Assembly: GCA_022870745.1 (NCBI GenBank)
Contig: CP085323.1
Location: 2,976,001 to 3,040,000, forward strand
DNA: 64,000 bases
Direction: 5' to 3'
DNA from: Silvibacterium acidisoli
GTDB taxonomy: Bacteria; Acidobacteriota; Terriglobia; Terriglobales; Acidobacteriaceae
In this document: piece after piece, positions 9,083-17,806 of the stretch
How the letters are laid out: every line of letters starts with the position of its first letter
How positions within the stretch are numbered: the stretch's first letter is position 1
Notes under the pieces: generated by a model
What the model was told of the DNA's origin: nothing
The model's input: only the letters and a program-made list of their open reading frames with translations
The model's database searches: none
Position numbers and translations under genes: made by a program

Positions 9083-9162
9083 TGTTATTCCGAGTGAAAC
9101 GAGGAATCTGCGCCCGCGCTGCTGGCGGGAAGCGCAGATCCCTCACTTCATTCGGGATGACA
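9083..9162. repeat. REP-like imperfect palindrome
   Basis: Two 31-base arms (9083-9113 and 9132-9162) are reverse complements at about 24 of 31 positions, and the 18 bases between them form a small GGCGGG/CCCGC hairpin. It sits in the gap between dapD and rnj. The right arm carries a TTCGGGATGACA-type end of the kind often seen in interspersed palindromic repeats. No other copy is seen in this window, so calling it a dispersed repeat is inference. Confidence 0.6.
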
Positions 9163-9178
9163 AAGAGAGGTGGGACGT

Positions 9179-10024
9179 TTACCGCAGGAGGTCTTCGAGC
9201 GCGAGGCTAAGCTCGGTCTTCTCATCGCGATACTTTACGATGACCGGCGTGTAGACGCTCAGACCCCACTCCTGCCCCTTGCCCTTGTTGATGGCGCGGG
9301 CTCCCGATACAACGACGGCTCCCTCGGGAATGATCAGGGGCTTGTCGCCTTCGGCACGCAGCACTGTGCCGTTGACGACGTCATAAACGGGTGTGCCGCG
9401 GGTGAGAATTGTTCCGGCGGCAAGCACTGCCTTTTTGCGCACGATGGTGCCTTCGTAAACGCCGCAGTTGCCGCCTACCAGCACGTCGTCTTCGAGTACG
9501 ACGGGACTTGCATTTACCGGCTCCAGCACTCCACCAACCTGTGCGGCGGCGCTCAGGTGCACGCGCTTGCCGATCTGCGCGCAGCTGCCTACCAGCGCGT
9601 GGGAATCGATCATGGTTCCTTCATCGACATAGGCGCCGACGTTCACATACATAGGCGGCATGGCGACCACACTGCGTGCCAGGTAGGCGCCGGCGCGCAC
9701 CGACGACCCGCCGGGAACGATACGCACACCGTCTTCGGGCGTAAACCAGCGTGCCGGATAGGTGTCTTTATCGACAAACGAGAGGCCGTTGCCTGAGGCG
9801 GTCAGCTTGCCGAGCCGAAAGCCCAGCAGGATGCCCTGCTTCACCCATGCATTCACCTTCCAGCCAGTCGGTGAGCCGGCGTCGGGCTCCGCCGAACGCA
9901 GTGTTCCAGCTTCCAGGGCATCGCGCAGTTCTTCAAATGCTGCGATCGCCGCCGCATCGCCCATGACGGACGCGCCCGCGGCGAAGAAATCTTCAATCTT
10001 CTTCCGGAGTTCCAAAATTTGCAT
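9179..10024 (-). CDS. dapD: 2,3,4,5-tetrahydropyridine-2,6-dicarboxylate N-succinyltransferase
   Basis: DapD adds a succinyl group to tetrahydrodipicolinate in the succinylase branch of diaminopimelate/lysine synthesis in the cytoplasm. I use the ATG at 10024 ([11 protein letters not shown]), giving 281 residues, the family length; an upstream in-frame extension lacks conserved sequence. An N-terminal helical region is followed by a left-handed beta-helix with hexapeptide repeats, seen as [20 protein letters not shown] and [18 protein letters not shown] (about 140-220). The C-terminus ends in a helix. It faces the plus-strand methyltransferase gene across a 63-base divergent gap and belongs functionally with dapA, dapB, lysC and asd further right. 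Confidence 0.94.
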   Translation of the reverse strand: MQILELRKKIEDFFAAGASVMGDAAAIAAFEELRDALEAGTLRSAEPDAGSPTGWKVNAWVKQGILLGFRLGKLTASGNGLSFVDKDTYPARWFTPEDGVRIVPGGSSVRAGAYLARSVVAMPPMYVNVGAYVDEGTMIDSHALVGSCAQIGKRVHLSAAAQVGGVLEPVNASPVVLEDDVLVGGNCGVYEGTIVRKKAVLAAGTILTRGTPVYDVVNGTVLRAEGDKPLIIPEGAVVVSGARAINKGKGQEWGLSVYTPVIVKYRDEKTELSLALEDLLR

Positions 10025-10087
10025 ATGTCGCGAGTGTATCAATCGCGTGTGACAGGCTCTAAAATGACTGCCGCAAGGAGAACCCAA

Positions 10088-10903
10088 ATGGAGGCATCAC
10101 CCACACTGGAGCAGCTTCGTACAGCTGCCCTGAAGAACTGGAGTTCCGGCAACTTCGGCAAGATCGCCGCCTTCGCCGTGAAGGGCGGGGAAGAATTCGT
10201 GGAGAGGCTCGAGATAACACCCGGTCTGAAGGTGCTCGATGTAGCCTGCGGTACGGGCAATACCGCGATTCCGGCAGCTCGCGCGGGCGCCGATGTTACC
10301 GGGCTCGATATCGTCCAGGAGATGCTCGATCAGGCCCGTGAACGCGCCAGGGCAGAGGAGCTGACTATCAGTTTTGACCTGGGAGATGCGGAGGATCTGC
10401 CCTACCCCGATGCGAGCTTCGACCTGGTCATGAGCATGTTCGGAGCCATGTTCGCTCCCCGTCCCGAGGTGGTTGCCGCGCAACTTGCGCGCGTTTGCAA
10501 GCCGGGGGGCCGTCTTGCGATGGGGAACTGGACACCGGCCGGCTTCACCGGCAGAATGTTCCGGCTTGGCGCGGAGTATTCACCGCCGCCCGCCGGTATC
10601 ACGCCTCCGGTGCTCTGGGGCGATGTAACCACGGTGACGGACAGGCTGACGAAAGCCGGCTTCGATGTCCACACCGGGAAGCGCACGGTCAGCTTTCATT
10701 TCCCGTTTCCGCCAGCCGGGGTGGTCCAGTTCTTTCGCGAGCATTTTGGGCCGACAAAGGTGGCCTTCGCGCGCGTCGACGAGCACACGCAGAGACTCTA
10801 TGCCGCGGCCCTCGAGCAGATGTGGCACGAGGAAAACCTTGCCGGTGAAGACGAGACGATGATCGAGAGCGAATATCTCGAAGTCATCGGCGTCAGGCGC
10901 TAG
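10088..10903 (+). CDS. SAM-dependent methyltransferase, class I
   Basis: The start at 10088 is set by AAGGAG at 10075-10080, seven bases upstream; the frame is open further left but without a better site. The 271-residue product has the class I SAM-binding signature [10 protein letters not shown] at about residues 50-59, the acidic ribose-binding loop GLDIVQEML, and [17 protein letters not shown] (motifs II-III). It resembles the UbiE/Methyltransf_11 group. Substrate unknown. Its last four bases overlap the end of convergent dapA. Confidence 0.82.
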   Translation: MEASPTLEQLRTAALKNWSSGNFGKIAAFAVKGGEEFVERLEITPGLKVLDVACGTGNTAIPAARAGADVTGLDIVQEMLDQARERARAEELTISFDLGDAEDLPYPDASFDLVMSMFGAMFAPRPEVVAAQLARVCKPGGRLAMGNWTPAGFTGRMFRLGAEYSPPPAGITPPVLWGDVTTVTDRLTKAGFDVHTGKRTVSFHFPFPPAGVVQFFREHFGPTKVAFARVDEHTQRLYAAALEQMWHEENLAGEDETMIESEYLEVIGVRR

Positions 10904-11826
10904 AAGAGCCGCATATCGCCTTCGGGCTGGGGAGCGTGGACAAGCATTCCCAGCTCTCCGGCCATGCGTTCCAGCCGGGAGCGTGTCGCGCTTGAAACCG
11001 GAACCATCGGGAGCCGATAGTTTTCGCCAATTTTACCCATCATGGCCAGTACTGCCTTCACTGGTCCGGGATTTGTCTCCCAGAAGTTGGCAAGCATCAG
11101 GCGATAGTATTTCCGGTTGATGCGGCGGGCGAGCGACCACTCATTCGTCAGTGCCGCCCGCACCATCTCGGTCATTTCGGCGGGAATTTCGTTCGATGCG
11201 ACGGAAACCAGTCCAGCGCCTCCGGCTGCGATGACTCCCAGGGCAATGTTGTCGTCACCGGAGTAAATCATGAGCTCGCGCGGGGCCTGCGTAATCAGTT
11301 CCGTAATCTGGGGCAGGTTGCCGCTCGATTCCTTGATGGCGCGAATGTTCCATGTTGTTTCGACCAGGCGAATAACGGTTGCCGGTTCGAGATTTACGCC
11401 AGTGCGTCCGGGAACGTTGTAGAGCACCACCGGCACGTCGATTGCGTCGGCAATGGCCTTGAAGTGCTCGTACTGCCCCTGCTGCGTGGGCTTGTTGTAA
11501 TAAGGGCTGGCGGTCAGGATGGCAGTAACGCCCGGAATCGCCGCCGCCTGGCGCGCCCGCTCGACGGCCACGCGCGTGGCGTTGTGCGAACAGCCTGCCC
11601 ATACAGGAACACGTCCCGCTGCGGCCTCGGTCACGATGCGAATGACCTGGAGCGACTCTTCATCGCTCAGTGCGGGCGTCTCCGCTGTTGTGCCGCAGGC
11701 CACCAGCCAGCCAATGCCACTTTCCACCTGCCACCGGGCCAGGGAATAAAGGGCTTGTTCATCCAGGCTTCCATCCTGCTGGAAAGGTGTGACGAGGGCG
11801 GTGCCGCAACCATTCTGCAAATCCAT
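10900..11826 (-). CDS. dapA: 4-hydroxy-tetrahydrodipicolinate synthase
   Basis: DapA condenses aspartate semialdehyde with pyruvate, the first committed step of the lysine/DAP branch. The 308-residue TIM-barrel protein shows the Schiff-base lysine K165 in RAIKESSG, the tyrosine Y136 in VLYNVPGRTG that relays protons, and the CGTTAE segment (residues 44-49) that binds the substrate carboxylate. The start ATG at 11826 lies divergently opposite the glycosyltransferase gene. It is not in one transcript with dapB, since a plus-strand gene intervenes. Confidence 0.95.
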   Translation of the reverse strand: MDLQNGCGTALVTPFQQDGSLDEQALYSLARWQVESGIGWLVACGTTAETPALSDEESLQVIRIVTEAAAGRVPVWAGCSHNATRVAVERARQAAAIPGVTAILTASPYYNKPTQQGQYEHFKAIADAIDVPVVLYNVPGRTGVNLEPATVIRLVETTWNIRAIKESSGNLPQITELITQAPRELMIYSGDDNIALGVIAAGGAGLVSVASNEIPAEMTEMVRAALTNEWSLARRINRKYYRLMLANFWETNPGPVKAVLAMMGKIGENYRLPMVPVSSATRSRLERMAGELGMLVHAPQPEGDMRLF

Positions 11827-11918
11827 AACGAGTCAAGTTTATACCCCGGCCCGGCGCAGAAAGAAACCGTCTTCCGGCCGCTGACGGTAGATGGCACAAG
11901 TGCATTTAGAATGAGCGC

Positions 11919-12740
11919 ATGATCTCCGTATTGGTCCTCACCAAGAACGAGGAGAACGATCTCCCCGCCTGCCTCAGGAGTGTGTCCTGGTGCGACGATG
12001 TGCATGTTTTCGATTCCATGAGTACCGACCGGACGGAAGAGATTGCTCGGGAGCATGGCGCTGTCTTTACACAGCGCGTTTTTGACGGCTACTCCCGGCA
12101 GCGCAATGCCGCGCTCGATGGCCTGCCGTTTCGCCACGAGTGGGTCTTCCTTCTCGACGCCGATGAGCGTCCCACCCCGGAACTGAGCACGGAGATGCTG
12201 GCGGCGGTAAAGGCTGCCGCTGCCGATGTGAATGCCTTCCGCCTGCGGCGCAGGGATTTTCTGGACGGCGCATGGCTCAAGCACGCCCAGATATCACCGT
12301 TCTACGTGCGCCTTGTCCGCAGAGGCAAAGCCCGCTATACGCGTGAGATAAACGAGGTGCTGGAGGTCGATGGCAAAATTCAGGACCTGACCGCGCCGCT
12401 CGACCATTACCCCTTCTCCAAGGGAATGAAGCACTGGATCGACAAGCACAACGTCTACTCCACCATGGAAGCAGAGGTCGTTGCGAAGGGTCTTTCGCGG
12501 GCGGATGCCTCCTGGAAAACGGCGCTTTTCGGTAAGGATTTCGGCACGCGGCGTGTCGCGCAGAAGGCTATCTTCTACAAGATGCCGGGGCGTCCGCTGA
12601 TCAAGTGGCTATACATGATGTTCTTCCGGCGCGCGATTCTCGATGGCCGTGCAGGTATCGCCTACGCGAACCTGCAGACCATCTATGAATACTTTATTGT
12701 GTTGAAAACGCGGGAGATTCTCGCAAAGAAGAACGATTAG
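11919..12740 (+). CDS. Glycosyltransferase family 2 (LPS core-type)
   Basis: This 273-residue protein has a GT-A fold start, ISVLVLTKNEENDLPACL, that matches the GT2 nucleotide-sugar-binding region. A DxD-like metal site, LLDADERPT, lies at about residues 78-86. It resembles the WaaE/KdtX type of glycosyltransferase, which adds a sugar to the lipopolysaccharide inner core. The C-terminal part is basic with a hydrophobic segment (KWLYMMFFRRAIL), consistent with peripheral attachment to the inner membrane. Donor and acceptor are not determinable from sequence alone. It converges with dapB, overlapping by 4 bases. Confidence 0.85.
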   Translation: MISVLVLTKNEENDLPACLRSVSWCDDVHVFDSMSTDRTEEIAREHGAVFTQRVFDGYSRQRNAALDGLPFRHEWVFLLDADERPTPELSTEMLAAVKAAAADVNAFRLRRRDFLDGAWLKHAQISPFYVRLVRRGKARYTREINEVLEVDGKIQDLTAPLDHYPFSKGMKHWIDKHNVYSTMEAEVVAKGLSRADASWKTALFGKDFGTRRVAQKAIFYKMPGRPLIKWLYMMFFRRAILDGRAGIAYANLQTIYEYFIVLKTREILAKKND

Positions 12741-13420
12741 CCAAGCTGCTGTATCACTTCGCTGAAGTCCCATACGCCGTTCTTGCCGGCGATCCACTCC
12801 GCGGCCTTTACCGCGCCGTCGGCAAAGCCGTGTCGTGAGAAGGCCTCGTGGGTGAGTTCAATCCGGTCGTGGGCAGACCGGGCTTCGATGGTGTGCAGTC
12901 CAGAGGCATCGCCCTCGCGCTTCGAAGTGATCTCGACATCGATAGCTGGATTGGCAGCCTGCAGCACCTGCTTGATGGTGAGCGCGGTGCCGGAAGGCGC
13001 ATCCTTCTTGCTGGTGTGATGGGTCTCGCTGATGCTGAACTTGTATTCCGGCACAGCCAGCGCCAGTTCGCGGGCTATGCGGAACAGCGCCTGCACTCCG
13101 ACCGAGAAGTTGGTTCCGTAGAGTAGTCCTGCGTTCTTGCGAAGAGCCAGCGAACGCATGTCTTCGAGGTGTTGATACCAACCGGTGGTGCCCACGACGA
13201 CGCGTGCGCCATTCGCGAGGCAGGCGCGCAGGTTGGGGATCACGGCCTCCGGCGTGGTGAAATCAATCACCGCATCGAAGCCGGCGAGAAATGGAGCCGT
13301 CAGCGCAGATGCCTGGCGGTTTTCCTCTTCACCTAATACCCGGACGCCGTGGCCACGCTGGTGCGCGACCTCGGCGACCAGGCTGCCGGTTTTCCCTTTG
13401 CCAAGTACCAGGAAGAGCAT
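12737..13420 (-). CDS. dapB: 4-hydroxy-tetrahydrodipicolinate reductase
   Basis: DapB reduces the DapA product with NAD(P)H. The 227-residue product has an N-terminal Rossmann segment, FLVLGKGKTGSLV, shorter than the enterobacterial glycine loop. The catalytic ETHHTSKKDAPSGTA motif (about 132-146) carries the paired histidines and the substrate-binding lysine and threonine. It is the last gene of the asd-lysC-dapB operon: only two bases separate the lysC stop from its start. The family is often 240-270 residues, so this is a compact member. Confidence 0.93.
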   Translation of the reverse strand: MLFLVLGKGKTGSLVAEVAHQRGHGVRVLGEEENRQASALTAPFLAGFDAVIDFTTPEAVIPNLRACLANGARVVVGTTGWYQHLEDMRSLALRKNAGLLYGTNFSVGVQALFRIARELALAVPEYKFSISETHHTSKKDAPSGTALTIKQVLQAANPAIDVEITSKREGDASGLHTIEARSAHDRIELTHEAFSRHGFADGAVKAAEWIAGKNGVWDFSEVIQQLG

Positions 13421-13422
13421 CG

Positions 13423-14850
13423 TTACCTCACGCTTTCCTTCAACGCTTCGATGTCGAAGATCTCCGGGTCAGGATTTGCAAAGAATTCGTTGTGCAGCGA
13501 ACGAATCGCTTCCTCAGCTTCCGACTCTTCGACCATGAAGCTCATGTTGATCTCAGAAGCGCCCTGCGAAATCATGCGCACGTTCACATGGCGTACCGCC
13601 TGGAAGACGCGCGCCGCGATGCCGTTCTGTCCGCGAATATTCTCACCCACCATGCAGATCAGCGCTTTCTGGCCTTCGTACTTCACATCGGCCAGCGCGC
13701 TCAGGTCGGCTGCAATCTCGGGCAGCTTCTCGTTTGAGTCAACGGTCAGAGACACGGAGACTTCGGAGGTCGAAACCATGTCCACCGGGCACTTGTGCTT
13801 GTCGAAGACCTCGAAGATCGCCTTCAGATAACCATGCGACATCAGCATGCGGCTGGCGACCACGTCGATGATGGTCAGCCGGCGCTTGACGGCGATGGAT
13901 TTGAACGGGCTCTCGCAGTGCGGAGCCAGCGAGATGATGCGCGTGCCTTCGTTCTCCGGGTTGCGCGAGTTCAGCACCAGCACCGGGATATTCTTCTTCA
14001 CCGCTGGCAGAATTGTTGCCGGGTGCAGCACCTTCGCGCCGAAGTAGGCCAGCTCTGCTGCTTCTTCGAAGCTGATCGTCTTTACGCGCAGCGCATTGGG
14101 GCAGATGCGAGGATCGGTCGTCATGATGCCGTTGACGTCCGTCCAGATCTCGATCGCTCCGGCATCGATGCCGCCGCCAACCAGCGCGCCGGTAAAGTCG
14201 GAACCGCCGCGTCCCAGCGTTGTGGTCACGCCGGCTTCGGTGGAGCCGATGAAGCCGCCCATGACGCAGATGCGGCCAGCCAGGGCATGAGGCAGAACAT
14301 GCTCTTTCAAGCGCGCTTCGATCTGCGCATCCAGAGGAATGGCCTTGCCGTGCTGGTTGTCAGTGATGATGCAGGTGCGCGAGTCTACGTGTACCGCATC
14401 CAGTCCGCGAAACGCGAAAGCGTGCGCGATGATCTTGCTCGAGAGCCGCTCGCCGACGGAGACGATCATGTCGCTGATGCGCAGCGTCAGTTCGCCTACG
14501 GCTGCGAGTCCGCGAAGCACCTCATCCAGCGAGGTGAATTCGGCGTCGATCCATGCGCCAAGCTCGGCCATGGTTTCATCGGCAACAAGAGCCGCAGCCG
14601 TCTCAAGGTGACGGTTGCGCAGCCGGGCGGTAATCGCCAGGGCTCCGGTGCGATCGGCACGAGCCGCCGCCGCCGCCGCTGCCAGCAGCTGGTCGGTGAC
14701 TTTGGACATGGCGGAGACGACGACGACCGGGGTCAGTCCCTTATCGCGTCGCCCGGCAACGATACCGGCGGTGCGGTTGATGGCAACGGCGTCCTCAACT
14801 GAGGTGCCGCCGAACTTCATGACTACCAGTTGCTCCAGCAGCTGACTCAT
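13423..14850 (-). CDS. lysC: Aspartate kinase
   Basis: Aspartokinase phosphorylates aspartate to start the lysine, threonine and methionine pathway. The 475-residue protein has the kinase signature VMKFGGTSV at about 10-18 and GRGGSDFTG at about 213-221. Two ACT-type regulatory domains lie after residue 320 (for example LTIIDVVASRM and ALICMVGENI), the usual site of feedback inhibition by lysine or threonine. The start codon overlaps the asd stop codon in an ATGA arrangement, showing translational coupling. The stop lies two bases before dapB. Confidence 0.95.
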   Translation of the reverse strand: MSQLLEQLVVMKFGGTSVEDAVAINRTAGIVAGRRDKGLTPVVVVSAMSKVTDQLLAAAAAAARADRTGALAITARLRNRHLETAAALVADETMAELGAWIDAEFTSLDEVLRGLAAVGELTLRISDMIVSVGERLSSKIIAHAFAFRGLDAVHVDSRTCIITDNQHGKAIPLDAQIEARLKEHVLPHALAGRICVMGGFIGSTEAGVTTTLGRGGSDFTGALVGGGIDAGAIEIWTDVNGIMTTDPRICPNALRVKTISFEEAAELAYFGAKVLHPATILPAVKKNIPVLVLNSRNPENEGTRIISLAPHCESPFKSIAVKRRLTIIDVVASRMLMSHGYLKAIFEVFDKHKCPVDMVSTSEVSVSLTVDSNEKLPEIAADLSALADVKYEGQKALICMVGENIRGQNGIAARVFQAVRHVNVRMISQGASEINMSFMVEESEAEEAIRSLHNEFFANPDPEIFDIEALKESVR

Positions 14851-15908
14851 ACAGTAACCGCCGCAGGTTCGAGCTTGCCGAGCGAGACCAGCAGTTCCGC
14901 ATTGAGGATGGCTGCGCCAGCCGCACCACGGATGGTGTTATGAGAGAGCACGGTGAACTTCCAGTCGAGCAGCGTGCAGGGGCGAAGGCGTCCGACGCTG
15001 GCGGCCATGCCGCGTCCGCGATTCTTGTCGACGCGAGGCTGCGGACGGTCGTCCTGCGATAGGAATTCGATCGGCTGCGCAGGAGCCATGGGCAGGTCGC
15101 GTCCAGCCAGCGGCTTGAACTCTGCCCAGGCTTCCAGAATCTGCTCGCGAGTGGCCGGGCGGGTCAGCTTGATGCTGACGCTCTCGGTGTGGCCATCTTC
15201 CACCGGCACGCGGTTGCAGTGCGCGGTCATCCTTGCATCGAGAGGACGCACGATCTTGCCGTCGCGCGAGCCGAGCAGGCGCAGTGTTTCCGCCTGCATC
15301 TTCTCTTCTTCATTCTTGATGAAGGGCACGACGTTGCCGAGGATGTCCATCGAAGGAACGCCCGGATAGCCTGCTCCGCTGATCGCCTGCATGGTGCTCA
15401 CGAAGATCGAGTCGATGCCGAAGCGGTCAACCAGCGGCTTGAGCACCATCACCAGGCCAATAGCCGAGCAGTTCGGATTAGTCACGATGTAGCCGCCGTT
15501 CTTCTTGCGGCTTGCCTGCTCTTCGAGGATCGGCAAGTGGTCGGCATTGACTTCGGGAATCACCAGCGGCACATCTTCATGCATGCGGAAGGCGCTGGAA
15601 TTCGAAATGACGGCGCAACCCGCATCGGCGAAGAGCGGCTCCAGTTCGCGGGCAATGTCGGTATCGAGGGCGGCGAAGATCACTTTGGGCGCGCCTTCGG
15701 GCTTCGCCGGCGAAATCGTCATGTTCGCAATCTTCTCGGGCAGGGCCGTGTCGAGCTTCCATTTGACCGCGTCGCCGTACTTCTTGCCGCTCGATTTATC
15801 GCTGGCCGCGAGCCACGCCACCTCAAAGTAAGGGTGGTGTTCAAGGAGTTGAATGAACCGCTGGCCGACCATCCCGGTCGCGCCAAGAATGCCAATCTTC
15901 TGCCGCAT
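14847..15908 (-). CDS. asd: Aspartate-semialdehyde dehydrogenase
   Basis: Asd reduces aspartyl phosphate with NADPH to the semialdehyde, the branch point feeding DapA and homoserine. The 353-residue protein begins KIGILGATGMVGQRF, the Rossmann glycine motif. The catalytic cysteine sits in TNPNCSAIGL at about residue 148 and the acid/base histidine in MTAHCNRVPV. The length and these motifs fit the fungal/archaeal-type branch of the family more than the short Gram-negative type. It is the first gene of the asd-lysC-dapB operon; the 263-base gap upstream should hold the promoter. Confidence 0.95.
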   Translation of the reverse strand: MRQKIGILGATGMVGQRFIQLLEHHPYFEVAWLAASDKSSGKKYGDAVKWKLDTALPEKIANMTISPAKPEGAPKVIFAALDTDIARELEPLFADAGCAVISNSSAFRMHEDVPLVIPEVNADHLPILEEQASRKKNGGYIVTNPNCSAIGLVMVLKPLVDRFGIDSIFVSTMQAISGAGYPGVPSMDILGNVVPFIKNEEEKMQAETLRLLGSRDGKIVRPLDARMTAHCNRVPVEDGHTESVSIKLTRPATREQILEAWAEFKPLAGRDLPMAPAQPIEFLSQDDRPQPRVDKNRGRGMAASVGRLRPCTLLDWKFTVLSHNTIRGAAGAAILNAELLVSLGKLEPAAVTV

Positions 15909-16171
15909 GTTTCTTTGAGCCTGCCTTGTGGCGTCTTCGCTCAGCCCACTACCAATGGCCCCGGTGGCGAAGCAATTTTTTCGGGATGCATCCAGTGTAA
16001 CGTTTTCTTACACGTTGATGAACTTCGGACCCGAATAGAAATCCCGGCTTCCCGAATCCATAAGAACGACGCGGCCTGGTAGTTGCCTGAACCATCTCGA
16101 TTTCAGCCCGGCCCATTACACTGGTCGAGGCATGCCCGCCCGGCAAGCTTCGATGTGTTGAGGGTCTTTGC

Positions 16172-16924
16172 ATGAGCCTGGTTTTTGCAATCATCTCGAA
16201 TCCGCACCTGTGGTGGACCGACTCATCTCCGCTATGGAAACAACCCACCTTCCCGCGGCTTTTGCTTGCGCTCTTCCTCGGAATATGTGTCGGCTCTGAG
16301 CGCCAGTGGAGACAGCGCGCGGCAGGGCTACGAACGAACACACTGGTGTGCCTGGGAGCTGCTGCGTTCGTCGACCTGGGACTGACGGTCGCTCCCAATA
16401 CGACCGGGGTTATCGCATACGTGGTATCGGGAGTCGGCTTTCTCGGCGCAGGCGCGATCATGAAAGACGGTGCCAATGTACGAGGCCTGAATACAGCAGC
16501 GACACTGTGGTGTTCGGCGGCGGTTGGCGCATGTGTGGGCGCCGGTGAGCTGCTGGATGGGGTTTTTGTCGCCGCATTGCTGATCGGCATTAACTCCGCG
16601 CTGCGACCGCTCTCGCGTTACATCGATCAGCGCTCCCTGGCGGCGACTACGCCATATGTGCTGTTCCGCTTGAGAATTCTGTGCGAAGCCGGACACGTCA
16701 AAGAAACGGAGCGTCATCTAACGCGCGCAATTGCCGAACGGTCACTCGTTCTTCGCGAATTGAGGACAGAAGAGGAGCAGGAGTCCGAAAGCTCGGTGCT
16801 GCAGGTGGTCCTGGAGTCGCAGACGCGCAGCGATACCCATGCACAGGAGGTTGCTACCGAGCTCCGCGCATGTCCCTGGGTCGAATCTGTCGATTTGTCT
16901 GGAACCGATCCGGACGCAGAGTAG
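16172..16924 (+). CDS. MgtC/SapB family membrane protein
   Basis: The 250-residue protein contains the MgtC signature: GICVGSERQWRQRAAGLRTN (about residues 36-55) followed by GVGFLGAGAIM and the NVRGLNTAATLW segment, with four to five hydrophobic helices in residues 25-150. The C-terminal 85 residues form a soluble ACT-like domain, as in the longer MgtC relatives. MgtC proteins act in adaptation to low magnesium and modulate ATP synthase or membrane potential in several pathogens; the role here is unknown. The gene is monocistronic, and no recognisable magnesium riboswitch is seen in front of it. Confidence 0.88.
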   Translation: MSLVFAIISNPHLWWTDSSPLWKQPTFPRLLLALFLGICVGSERQWRQRAAGLRTNTLVCLGAAAFVDLGLTVAPNTTGVIAYVVSGVGFLGAGAIMKDGANVRGLNTAATLWCSAAVGACVGAGELLDGVFVAALLIGINSALRPLSRYIDQRSLAATTPYVLFRLRILCEAGHVKETERHLTRAIAERSLVLRELRTEEEQESESSVLQVVLESQTRSDTHAQEVATELRACPWVESVDLSGTDPDAE

Positions 16925-16959
16925 CGGTCACGGTTCGCAGGCATCCCAGCAGGCATCCC

Positions 16960-16991
16960 AAGAAAAACGGCCCGCCCGAAGGCAGGCGGTT
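16960..16991 (-). terminator. Terminator after the lipoprotein gene
   Basis: An 11-bp imperfect stem (16966-16976 with 16981-16991, two mismatches) with a CGAA loop. On the minus strand it is followed by five T residues. It separates the convergent mgtC-like and lipoprotein genes. Confidence 0.65.
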
Positions 16992-17008
16992 TCGACACAA
17001 AACATACC

Positions 17009-17779
17009 TTATTTTTGCGGCGAATCGTAGGTGAAGTCGAGGGTCGCCGTCTGGTGCGCGACTACCGTTACCGTTGCGGTTTTCGGTCCCAGTTTCTCGT
17101 GGTCGGCCAGCATGGTGTAGGTTCCTGGCGGAACACCCTTGATGGTGAAGTGACCGTCTGCATCCGAGACCGCATAGAACGGGCTCGATGACACGTTGAT
17201 GAAGGCTTCCATCCAGGGATGGTTGTTGCAGCGTACCGGGATCATCAGCTCCGCCGTCGCCATCGTGCGCATTTCACCCGTTCCGTTTGGCGGTTCGGAG
17301 ATGTCCACCGACTGGTTGGTCCCGATCGTGGGCGTCATGTGTACGTTGTGCATCGTAGGATCGCTGTTGTTGAACCTTACTGGCTGACCTGCCATCACGC
17401 CGACAACGTGCGGCACGTATCTGCAGCCTTTCTGATCCATCACCACCGGGTCAGAAGGAGCGGCGTAAGCCTTGTTCCCCAGCCCGCTCTTGATCTCGAC
17501 AAATACATTCGCGAGCGCGCCGTCTTTTGCTACGTACTGCTCGGTCATGTTTGTATCGGCCACGGCGCAGGCAGGGTCCTGTGCCATATCGATCTGAACG
17601 CGCTGCGGAGCTTTGCCGGTGAAGTGGATCGTTCCGCTGATGGTGCCGGAGTTCGCCATATCCACGGTCGTATAAGTCACTCCCGAGGCGGTGCCGGATT
17701 TGGCTGCTTCTTTCTTGCAGCCAAGTCCGGCGAGCGCCACGGCGCAGAGTCCCGTTGCTACCCAGCGGGTCTTCAACAT
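17009..17779 (-). CDS. Lipoprotein with cupredoxin-like and carboxypeptidase-regulatory-like domains
   Basis: The N-terminus has a lipobox, LAGLGC, with the lipidation cysteine at residue 21, so the 256-residue protein should be membrane anchored. Residues about 60-190 resemble methylamine-utilisation/plastocyanin-like domains: a buried DMAQDPAC segment, MHNVHMTP with two histidines, and PVRCNNHPWMEAF with a Cys and a His that could bind copper. Residues 195-250 (FYAVSDADGHFTIKGVPPGTY) fit a carboxypeptidase-regulatory-like beta sandwich. The role may be metal binding or periplasmic electron transfer, by inference only. The next upstream gene encodes isocitrate dehydrogenase 27 bases away, possibly co-transcribed. 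Confidence 0.75.
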   Translation of the reverse strand: MLKTRWVATGLCAVALAGLGCKKEAAKSGTASGVTYTTVDMANSGTISGTIHFTGKAPQRVQIDMAQDPACAVADTNMTEQYVAKDGALANVFVEIKSGLGNKAYAAPSDPVVMDQKGCRYVPHVVGVMAGQPVRFNNSDPTMHNVHMTPTIGTNQSVDISEPPNGTGEMRTMATAELMIPVRCNNHPWMEAFINVSSSPFYAVSDADGHFTIKGVPPGTYTMLADHEKLGPKTATVTVVAHQTATLDFTYDSPQK

Positions 17780-17806
17780 GGATGGTCACACTTTCGGTGA
17801 ATCTTG

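Noticed and set aside
13795-16082. Long antisense frames across lysC and asd
   Set aside because: GC-rich sequence leaves such frames open by chance; the opposite strand encodes complete conserved enzymes.
15909-16171. A lysine riboswitch in front of asd-lysC
   Set aside because: No recognisable conserved elements of the lysine riboswitch were seen in the gap; only a weak dyad (about 15997-16017) is present.
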